Shown here: piece by piece, positions 1 through 5,700 of the stretch
Layout: every line of letters begins with the position of its first letter
Numbering within the stretch: position 1 is the first letter of the stretch
Source of the DNA: Methanobrevibacter sp.
GTDB taxonomy: Archaea; Methanobacteriota; Methanobacteria; Methanobacteriales; Methanobacteriaceae
DNA length: 6,229 nucleotides
Direction: 5' to 3'
Assembly (NCBI GenBank): GCA_016838945.1
Contig: JADLKP010000140.1
Span: forward strand, 1-6,229
Position numbers and translations under genes: made by a program
The notes under the pieces: generated by a model
Seen by the model: the letters and a program-made list of their open reading frames with translations, nothing else
Database searches by the model: none
Told to the model about the DNA's origin: nothing

Positions 1-6
1 AAATAT

Positions 7-27
7 TATTTTATAATTTATAAAATA
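7..27. repeat. AT-only perfect palindrome upstream of the surface-protein gene
   Basis: Two 10-base arms, 7-16 and 18-27, are exact reverse complements around a single central T at 17. T-rich sequence follows at 28-41. It could be the end of a terminator for a gene lying before the window, or an operator. Since it consists only of A and T in an AT-rich spacer, chance is a serious alternative. Confidence 0.3.
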
Positions 28-68
28 TGTTTTAGTTTTTTATAAGTTTAAATTGAAAAACTAAACTG

Positions 69-76
69 TTATATGA
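69..76 (+). promoter_or_regulatory. Possible archaeal TATA box (TTATATGA) for the surface-protein gene
   Basis: TTATATGA resembles the methanogen box A and would place transcription start near 95-100, giving a leader of about 40 bases before the ATG at 137. Other TATA-like strings lie at 10-16 and 39-44, so the choice is uncertain. No clear BRE is visible. Confidence 0.3.
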
Positions 77-121
77 ATTATTTTAATGGGAAAAAATTAG
101 TAAACTGATGATTTAAAAAAA

Positions 122-130
122 GAGGTGTGA
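122..130 (+). promoter_or_regulatory. Ribosome binding site for the surface-protein gene
   Basis: GAGGTGTGA is close to the sequence complementary to the archaeal 16S 3' end (GGAGGTGATC) and ends 6 bases before the ATG at 137. The codons that follow encode a typical signal peptide, so site and start support each other. Confidence 0.7.
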
Positions 131-136
131 CAACTT

Positions 137-3100
137 ATGAATTCTAATAAAATTATTCCATTATTAGGATTATTGATTGTGCTGATATTGGCTATCGGAT
201 CCATTAGTGCAGCTGAAACTGACATGGATTCCAATAGTGCGGGGGATATTTTAGCCGATATTGATTCTACAGATGACGGTACATCTGTTGGAGAAATGGA
301 TAATTCCAATCTTGAGATAAGCCAAGCAGATAATTCTGATAGTTGGGATAGTCTAAATGCTGAAGATGCAATATCTGATGTAGGGGCTATTGATGGTGAA
401 GCTATTGATGATGAAAATTCAATAACTGATAAGAATAGTCTAAAAGCATCTAATCTTGGGTCTTCATACACATTCAAGTCAAGCAATTACAATACTTACT
501 TCACATCAAACGGAACTATTATTTCTGGTAAATTGAAAGCTGGAGATGTATTGGATTGTTCTGGAAGTTTCAGTAAATTGACTTTTATAATTAATATTCC
601 ATTAACCTTCAAATCAACTGACAAGACTGCAAGATTTACAGACTGTAATTTCAAAATCATTGAAGGTGCAGATGGAACAGAATTTTCTGATTTAAAATTA
701 ACTATGAGCAAATTGGAAACTCCTGTCTTCAATGCATTTAATGTAAGCGATATTAGCATTTCAAACTGTGATATCTTCTCAAATGCAAGTAAATCCTATC
801 CGATTTTGTTCGATACAGTAAACAATTCAAATATTTTGAACAATAAGCTTCAAACCACTTGTTATGTTACTGGTTGGGGTCATCCATCAGCTATTGTATT
901 AAGTGGATCTAACTACAACAATATTTCTAACAATGATGTAATCACAAATGATTCAAATGGAATTTACCTTACAGGTTATCTTAATGGTGGAGAAATGGGT
1001 CAAGGCGGTGGTGCAAATAACTACAATACCATTTTCAACAATACTGTTCACAGTATAAGGGGAATCGAATGGGCCCTTGATGATAATGGCAAAGTTCCTA
1101 TACCTTCTTCATTCTGTTATGCAATTCAGGCTATGGGTGCACACAATGAAATATTAAATAACACTGTTTACAATGCATACAGAGGTATTAGTGCTACCCA
1201 GTCAGGAAATAAGATCATAGGAAACAATGTTTCCAGAATCCATGGTACTTGGTATAGTGGGGATACAAATGATTTTGGTGGAGATTATGCAATCTATGCA
1301 GGTTCAAATGCGGTGATAACGGAGAATATTGTTTCAGACTGTATCATCAATGAAAGTGGTGCAGCTGTTTATGCTGGAAAGAACTCCAATATCACTGACA
1401 ATGTATTAAGGAACATAACTGGTAAAGGTATGGAATTAAGTGCGAATAATATTTTTGCTAGCAATAATGAAATCAATGTAACAGGTTATGGTATTCGCTC
1501 CTATGGAGATGTCAGTGGCATTGTGATTTCCTACAATATAATCGATTCAGGCAAATCAGCTATTATACTAGAAAAGAAATCAAGACAAGCTTATCCTCAT
1601 GATTTCATTATTCAAAACAATGACCTTCATAGTACAGCTACCAAAGTAATAGATGTGGACCCAAACTGTACTAACATCATATTGTTTAATAATACAGGGG
1701 ATTCTGGAAGCGATCCAATCGATGATGACGAAGTCATTCATTATATCATTGAAACTAATTTCTATGAATTCTTCTCTTCATCAGGCAATTTAAATTCCAG
1801 AGTTAAGGAAAATGACACCTTGGTATTTGTTGGTGCATTCAACAGCAAAGGAAAATTGCACATCAACAATAAGGTGACAATCACTGGTGTAAATGCAGTT
1901 TTCAATGATACAACATTCATAATTGAAGATAATGATGTCCTTGTTGAAAACATTACAATAAACAATCCTAATGAAGGCAATGCGGATAGGATGTGGGGTA
2001 TTCAAATAAACAATGTCTCCAATGCAACCATTAGAAACTGTAACATTTCAATATTTGATTCATACTCTGCATTTGCAATTTATGTTCTTGATTCCTCTAA
2101 CTGTAACATAATCAACAATAACTTGGAAGCAAGAGGAAACTACTTCACTTCAGCTATTCTTTCATTCAATTCAAGAGACCTTACCATTGTTGGAAACACT
2201 CTTAATACTATTGGATGCGGTGAAGTTTATCTCTTAAACAATAGAAGTTGCCTTGACGGTTATCTCAATTATTATTCAAATGATGGCTCATTTGTATGCC
2301 CTGATGGATACACAATATGTCCTGATGGCTCTATTGAATGTCCTGACGGCACAAAAATCAGTTCAGAGGATTATAGAATTTGTGTTGACGGTTCCATTGT
2401 CTGCACTGATGGCTCAATTATCTGTCCTGATGGATCTGTAATTAGTGAAGGTGCTACCATTTGTCCTGACGGCTCCATTTGTGTCGATGGCGTTACATAT
2501 TGCCTTGACGGTACATTATTATATGAAAATGGGGATAAATTGGTTGCAGGAGGATACTTAATCTGTGTAGATGGTTCAATTACTTGTCCTGATGGAAGCG
2601 TTATTGATTCCGGTGCATATACTATTGATGATGAAACAGGCAATTACATCTGTCCTGACGGTACTGTAATCTGTCCAGACGGCAAAGTTATCTGCATTGA
2701 TGGAAGCACAGTCTGTCCTGATGGATCTGTAATCTGTCCTGACGGAACCACAATATGCGCAGACGGCACAACCATCTGTCCTGACGGGTCCATGATTTGT
2801 GCTGACGGCACTCAAATTTGCCCAGATGGTTCCATTATCTGTCCAAACGGCACCGTTTATGGTTCTGGTGAATATACAATTGATGAGGATGGAAACTATG
2901 TGTGTCCAGACGGCACTACAATCATATGCCCAGATGGCTCTGGATCAAGTTCCAGCACCATTTTGGATGGTGTAGTTCCTGGTTCACATATGGTTTCCGG
3001 TCTTTACAGAACCTACGGGTTCCTTATGGTGCATTCATCCAATGTTCTCTTTGCAAACAATACTGTTGAAGTCACATCCTCTCTTGGCGAAGACTATAAT

Positions 3101-4594
3101 TTAAATGAGTCTTATAATACAATTGCAGGTGTATTTGTCCATTATGGCGGTTTCAACAATACAATTACCAACAACTCTATTGTATTGGAGTCAAATGACC
3201 CAGTCATTTATGGCATCGGTATTGTAGGGGCACCATTGAACAGTACAGCTATTGGATCTGCAAACAATACATTTACATACAATAATGTCACAATCAGAGG
3301 CCATTATCTTGGTGTAGGTCTTTTATTAGGAAATAAGGCAATCGATTCAGACATTGAATACAATATATTCAATGTTACAGTTGGAAAGCCAAGCCCTAAA
3401 ATAGTCAATTACAATACCAGTGCACCTAATATAATTGAAAACAATGAATTCTTCATTACTTTAGGAACTGAATTCTCATTTGACAATATTGTAGTAACTG
3501 TTCAAGAAGTTAAAAATGAAACTGTAATCTTTAAAGCGGTTTTAAAAGATAAGGAAGGAAATGTATTAGCAAACAAACCTGTTAGCTTTACATTCAATAA
3601 TGAGCAAATCAATTGCACCACTGATGAAAATGGTGCTGCATATATAGAATGCAACGTTAAAGCCGCCGGAACATATGAGATCTTAATGAAATTTGATGGA
3701 GACGACGAATACTTCGAATCCTCTGCAACTGGAACCATAACAGTTCGCAAAATCAAAACTTCAATAAGCGTTTCAAATGCTTCATATAAGACTACTGCTA
3801 CAAAAACCATTAAAGCCACTCTTAAAGATGAAAATGGTGTGGCTCTTAAAGGCAAAACCATTAAGTTTGTAGTAAACGGAGTTACCTACACCGGCACAAC
3901 CGATGCAAGCGGTGTCGCTTCTGTGAAAGTGAACTTAAATGCTGGAGGAACCTATGCCATTTCTGCAAGCTTTGCAGGGGATGGCGAATATGCATCCTCA
4001 AGTGCAAGCGGAAAGCTTACATTAACTAAACAATCCACTAGCTTGACTTCATCCGGCAAAACATACACTGTAACAAATACTGGAAAATATGTTTATGTCA
4101 CTCTCAAGGATGGAGACAAGAAATTGCTTTCAGGCAAAAAGATCACTGCCACAGTCAATGGTAAAACATTCTCTGCTACAACCAACTCCAAAGGAGTTGC
4201 CAAAATCAAATTGACTTTAACAACAGTCAAGACATTTGCCGTAAGTCTTAAGTTTGCAGGCGACAAGACATATGCTGCAAGTTCCAAATCCATTAAGGTC
4301 AAGGTCACCAAGACCAAAACCAAATTGACTGTACCTACCAAGAAATTTAAGAGAGCAGCTAAAACCAAAAAATTGACTGCAACACTTAAGGATTCAACTG
4401 GAAAAGTAATCAAGTCCAAAAAAGTTACATTTACAGTAAATGGAAAGAAATACACTGCAAAGACCAATGCCAAAGGTGTTGTGACTGTAAAGGTTAAATT
4501 ATCCAAAAAGAAAACTTATAAGGTTACAGTCAAATTTGCAGGTGATTCCAAATACCTTGCAACTACTAAAACCGGAAAGGTTGTAATCAAATAG
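137..4594 (+). CDS. Giant secreted adhesin-like protein: beta-helix modules, CxDG heptad array, Ig-like repeats
   Basis: This is an exported cell-surface protein of 1485 residues. Residues 1-25 form a signal peptide: Lys5, a hydrophobic core from Ile6 to about Gly21, then SISA before AETD. Residues 27-105 are an Asp/Glu/Ser/Asn-rich spacer with almost no lysine. Residues 109-520 and 536-1112 are two beta-helix modules with repeated N-N-x-[IV/S] ladders (PbH1/NosD-like) and many Asn-x-Ser/Thr sequons. The second is interrupted at 705-934 by 24 C-x-[D/N]-G motifs. Residues 1115-1485 are four Ig-like domains (Big_1/invasin-like; 'LKD..G..L..K.V.F.VNG...T.T...G.A.V' followed by 'FAGD..Y'). There is no C-terminal membrane helix or sorting signal, so wall attachment probably runs through the lysine-rich C-terminal domains. 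Methanobrevibacter proteins of this architecture are called adhesin-like. No ligand can be read from the sequence, and no enzymatic motif was recognised. It is probably a single-gene transcript because a strong hairpin follows. Confidence 0.92.
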   Translation: MNSNKIIPLLGLLIVLILAIGSISAAETDMDSNSAGDILADIDSTDDGTSVGEMDNSNLEISQADNSDSWDSLNAEDAISDVGAIDGEAIDDENSITDKNSLKASNLGSSYTFKSSNYNTYFTSNGTIISGKLKAGDVLDCSGSFSKLTFIINIPLTFKSTDKTARFTDCNFKIIEGADGTEFSDLKLTMSKLETPVFNAFNVSDISISNCDIFSNASKSYPILFDTVNNSNILNNKLQTTCYVTGWGHPSAIVLSGSNYNNISNNDVITNDSNGIYLTGYLNGGEMGQGGGANNYNTIFNNTVHSIRGIEWALDDNGKVPIPSSFCYAIQAMGAHNEILNNTVYNAYRGISATQSGNKIIGNNVSRIHGTWYSGDTNDFGGDYAIYAGSNAVITENIVSDCIINESGAAVYAGKNSNITDNVLRNITGKGMELSANNIFASNNEINVTGYGIRSYGDVSGIVISYNIIDSGKSAIILEKKSRQAYPHDFIIQNNDLHSTATKVIDVDPNCTNIILFNNTGDSGSDPIDDDEVIHYIIETNFYEFFSSSGNLNSRVKENDTLVFVGAFNSKGKLHINNKVTITGVNAVFNDTTFIIEDNDVLVENITINNPNEGNADRMWGIQINNVSNATIRNCNISIFDSYSAFAIYVLDSSNCNIINNNLEARGNYFTSAILSFNSRDLTIVGNTLNTIGCGEVYLLNNRSCLDGYLNYYSNDGSFVCPDGYTICPDGSIECPDGTKISSEDYRICVDGSIVCTDGSIICPDGSVISEGATICPDGSICVDGVTYCLDGTLLYENGDKLVAGGYLICVDGSITCPDGSVIDSGAYTIDDETGNYICPDGTVICPDGKVICIDGSTVCPDGSVICPDGTTICADGTTICPDGSMICADGTQICPDGSIICPNGTVYGSGEYTIDEDGNYVCPDGTTIICPDGSGSSSSTILDGVVPGSHMVSGLYRTYGFLMVHSSNVLFANNTVEVTSSLGEDYNLNESYNTIAGVFVHYGGFNNTITNNSIVLESNDPVIYGIGIVGAPLNSTAIGSANNTFTYNNVTIRGHYLGVGLLLGNKAIDSDIEYNIFNVTVGKPSPKIVNYNTSAPNIIENNEFFITLGTEFSFDNIVVTVQEVKNETVIFKAVLKDKEGNVLANKPVSFTFNNEQINCTTDENGAAYIECNVKAAGTYEILMKFDGDDEYFESSATGTITVRKIKTSISVSNASYKTTATKTIKATLKDENGVALKGKTIKFVVNGVTYTGTTDASGVASVKVNLNAGGTYAISASFAGDGEYASSSASGKLTLTKQSTSLTSSGKTYTVTNTGKYVYVTLKDGDKKLLSGKKITATVNGKTFSATTNSKGVAKIKLTLTTVKTFAVSLKFAGDKTYAASSKSIKVKVTKTKTKLTVPTKKFKRAAKTKKLTATLKDSTGKVIKSKKVTFTVNGKKYTAKTNAKGVVTVKVKLSKKKTYKVTVKFAGDSKYLATTKTGKVVIK
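2249..2938 (+). repeat. Coding array of 24 C-x-[D/N]-G motifs (residues 705-934)
   Basis: Within the surface-protein gene the tetrapeptide C-x-[D/N]-G occurs 24 times in about 230 residues. Fourteen copies are exactly CPDG; the others are CVDG, CLDG, CADG, CTDG, CIDG and one CPNG. Most are spaced seven residues apart with the pattern C-P-D-G-[S/T]-[V/I/T]-[I/T/V]. The array is broken by longer spacers that are themselves alike, for example 'SGAYTIDDETGNY' and 'SGEYTIDEDGNY', each followed by a new CPDG run. The flanking sequence on both sides is beta-helix, so the array looks like an insertion in a loop of the solenoid. I do not recognise it as a named family. Confidence 0.93.
2651..2860 (+). 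repeat. Ten exact-register 21-base tandem units (heptad core of the CxDG array)
   Basis: Cysteine codons fall at 2651, 2672, 2693, 2714, 2735, 2756, 2777, 2798, 2819 and 2840, exactly 21 bases apart (Cys839 to Cys902). Third-codon positions vary among the units: TGT and TGC, GAC and GAT, and all four Gly codons. The protein pattern is therefore much better conserved than the DNA. Towards the end CADG and CPDG alternate, which suggests a two-heptad subunit. Confidence 0.93.
3479..4591 (+). repeat. Four tandem Ig-like domains at the C terminus of the surface protein
   Basis: Domains of roughly 92 residues run at about 1115-1206, 1207-1298, 1299-1392 and 1393-1485. Each carries 'L-K-D', 'G-[K]-x-[I/V]-x-[F/A]', an N-G or N-N turn, a T-[D/N]-x-x-G pair and the 'F-[A/D]-G-D-x-x-Y' motif. 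Domain 1 alone has two cysteines. By my count the net charge is about -6, +6, +15 and +27 in order, the last having 28 Lys and 1 Arg against 2 Asp. The family resemblance is to Big_1/invasin-type bacterial Ig-like domains. Confidence 0.85.
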
Positions 4595-4605
4595 ATAATT
4601 AGTTT

Positions 4606-4650
4606 TTAATCAATTTGTTAATTCAAATTGATTAATTTATTTTTATTGTT
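4606..4650 (+). terminator. Hairpin plus T-rich tract after the surface-protein gene
   Basis: TTAATCAATTTG at 4606-4617 and CAAATTGATTAA at 4624-4635 are perfect 12-base inverted repeats around a 6-base loop. The run TTTATTTTTATTGTT follows at once. It starts 12 bases after the stop codon, so it probably ends that transcript and separates it from the ExbB-like gene. The stem is AT-rich and therefore weak; the T-rich run may do most of the work, as is usual in archaeal termination. Confidence 0.7.
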
Positions 4651-4660
4651 TAGAACTTGA

Positions 4661-4672
4661 AAATTATTTTTT
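4661..4672 (+). promoter_or_regulatory. Possible promoter of the ExbB-like gene
   Basis: The terminator ends about 50 bases before the ATG at 4701, so a promoter is expected in between. The A-rich stretch leading into TTATTTTTT here is the only BRE/TATA-like arrangement I see at a suitable distance. It lacks a good TTTATATA match, so this rests mainly on position. Confidence 0.2.
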
Positions 4673-4691
4673 AAGATCATTTTATTTTATC

Positions 4692-4697
4692 GGTGAT
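4692..4697 (+). promoter_or_regulatory. Ribosome binding site GGTGAT of the ExbB-like gene
   Basis: GGTGAT matches the core complementary to the 16S 3' end and ends 3 bases before the ATG at 4701. The same hexamer precedes the DUF2149-like gene. It decides for Met1 over the internal Met14 and Met27, neither of which has such a site. Confidence 0.8.
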
Positions 4698-4700
4698 TTA

Positions 4701-5432
4701 ATGGCTATAAATAATGTTATAATTCTTGCTAATGAAGCTATGTATCAATCTGGAGGGGGATTCTCCCTTTCTTCAGGCATGAACTGGACAAGCGAATTCC
4801 TAAACACTTCATTGTCAGCTATAAGTCAAGGTTTACAGATACCTGTAATCATTCTTTTGTTATTAATTTTAATATTCGCTGTATATACTTTAGGGAAGCT
4901 ATTATCAGAATACTTTTCACGAAAGAAAGTACCTGTTAAATTAATCAAAGAAATGATTTACGACATTTATGATGCAGAGTCTTCTGAGGATATTAAAAGT
5001 ATTGTAAATAATGCTGATATTCAAAAGTCTCAAAAGAGCGTTTTGATGGAATTGGCTGATTCTGAACATCTCAGCAAAAAATCAAGAGAGACTTTGGCTC
5101 GTAGATTGATTGATAATGAAGAGGACAAGATTACTCAAAATCTTCAAAAGACAGACATCATTACCAGGGTTGGCCCTACTCTTGGGTTGATGGGAACCTT
5201 GATTCCTATGGGTCCAGGTCTTGCAGCTTTAGGTACAGGTGATGTCACTACCCTTGCAAGTGCAATTACAGTTGCATTCAACACCACCATTTTAGGTATT
5301 GGATCAGGTGCAGCCACATACTTGGCCTCCAAGCTAAGACGTAGATGGTTTGGTGAATATTTGGCGAACCTTGATGCATTGATGGATGCGATTTTAGACA
5401 ATATTGACAGAAGGGATGAAAGGTTGAAATAG
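4701..5432 (+). CDS. MotA/TolQ/ExbB-family proton-channel protein
   Basis: This 243-residue membrane protein is probably the ion-conducting stator subunit of an ExbBD/TolQR-type motor. Residues 1-45 are polar and probably outside the cell. TM1 is about 47-68, rich in Ile and Leu. Residues 70-150 form a charged, mainly helical cytoplasmic domain. TM2 (about 153-177) holds the family signature G-P-T-L-G-L-M-G-T-L with Thr166. TM3 (about 185-208) contains A-F-N-T-T-I-L-G-I-G-S-G and ends in the basic stretch K-L-R-R-R. The tail is short, charged and cytoplasmic. In ExbB and TolQ, Thr residues at comparable places in TM2 and TM3 line the ion path; Thr166 and Thr195/196 are the likely equivalents. 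Length and topology fit a full-length family member. The next gene encodes an ExbD-like partner, 264 bases downstream. The driven process is unknown, since no TonB or receptor gene is visible. Confidence 0.9.
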   Translation: MAINNVIILANEAMYQSGGGFSLSSGMNWTSEFLNTSLSAISQGLQIPVIILLLLILIFAVYTLGKLLSEYFSRKKVPVKLIKEMIYDIYDAESSEDIKSIVNNADIQKSQKSVLMELADSEHLSKKSRETLARRLIDNEEDKITQNLQKTDIITRVGPTLGLMGTLIPMGPGLAALGTGDVTTLASAITVAFNTTILGIGSGAATYLASKLRRRWFGEYLANLDALMDAILDNIDRRDERLK

Positions 5433-5447
5433 TCACTGGAAGTGATT
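5431..5447 (+). other. Small hairpin overlapping the stop codon of the ExbB-like gene
   Basis: TCACT (5433-5437), loop GGA and AGTGA (5441-5445) form a 5-bp stem that can be extended by one G-T and one A-T pair. No T tract follows, so it is not a convincing terminator. It might stabilise the messenger end or be chance. Confidence 0.25.
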
Positions 5448-5696
5448 TGAAAAGTATATTGTATATATGAAAATTCATGTTGTTTTTATTGAAAACTGCA
5501 AAAAACATTTCTTTCAAAATATTTGTTTTTATCATTTAATTTTTAAAAACAAGCAAATATGTTGTATACAATATAATTTAAAAATTTTACAATAGATAGG
5601 AATTCATAAGTTTAAGATTTGATGAATTTATAAAAAAATTCATTGTTCAAATTTGATGATTTTATAATAAATTCATTGTTCATTTTGGTGATTATT
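5433..5696. other. 264-base non-coding gap with nested inverted repeats
   Basis: No credible gene lies here. The outer arms are TATATTGTATA (5455-5465) and TATACAATATA (5565-5575), exact 11-base reverse complements. Inside them ATATTTGTTTTTA (5519-5531) pairs with TAAAAACAA...AAATAT (5544-5560) apart from a 4-base bulge. The remainder, from 5601, is a set of direct repeats leading into the next gene. The gap is long for two genes whose products should act together, so the downstream gene may have its own promoter or a structured leader. AT-rich sequence makes chance pairing common. Confidence 0.45.
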
Positions 5697-5700
5697 ATGG
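5601..5700 (+). repeat. Three imperfect direct repeats of about 33 bases ending at a start codon
   Basis: Units begin at 5601, 5637 and 5670, each with AATTCAT. All contain a [T]TTG[A/G]TGA core followed by an AT-rich TTATAA- or TTATTAT-like end. Units 2 and 3 share AAATTCATTGTTCA exactly (5636-5649 and 5669-5682). In unit 3 the core reads TTGGTGATTATTATGG, which supplies the ribosome binding site and ATG of the next gene; in units 1 and 2 the same place reads TTTGATGA and no reading frame follows. The TTTATAA/TTTTATAA ends of units 1 and 2 could serve as TATA boxes. Confidence 0.7.
5687..5692 (+). promoter_or_regulatory. Ribosome binding site GGTGAT that fixes the start of the DUF2149-like gene
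   Basis: GGTGAT ends 4 bases before the ATG at 5697, the same arrangement as for the ExbB-like gene. The open frame extends upstream to a TTG at 5643, but no comparable site precedes that codon, and its 18 extra residues would put a second hydrophobic stretch before the basic N terminus. Confidence 0.8.

Noticed and set aside
2253..2441. Small + strand frame of 62 codons inside the CxDG array
   Set aside because: It is a frame-shifted reading of the 21-base repeats and has no ribosome binding site. Its repetitiveness comes from the real gene.
2371..2815. Reverse-strand frames with repeating Arg-Thr-Asp and Pro-Ser-x-Gln patterns
   Set aside because: A repeat whose length is a multiple of three stays open on both strands. 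These frames mirror the CxDG array and lack start signals.
2651..2860. Rubredoxin- or zinc-ribbon-like domain suggested by CPDG
   Set aside because: Those folds need paired C-x-x-C knuckles. Here each motif has a single Cys and the next lies seven residues on.
2249..2938. CRISPR array
   Set aside because: The regular repeats have a 21-base period with no unique spacers, and they keep a protein pattern in frame through a long coding region.
4093..4506. Reverse-strand frame of 137 codons opposite the Ig-like domains
   Set aside because: It is the complement of a lysine/valine/threonine-rich coding region, with no start signal, and the + strand product is clearly real.
5643..5696. Longer version of the DUF2149-like protein starting at TTG 5643
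   Set aside because: No ribosome binding site precedes it, and a GGTGAT stands 4 bases before the ATG at 5697. The extra residues lie in the direct-repeat region and would add a second hydrophobic stretch before the basic N terminus.
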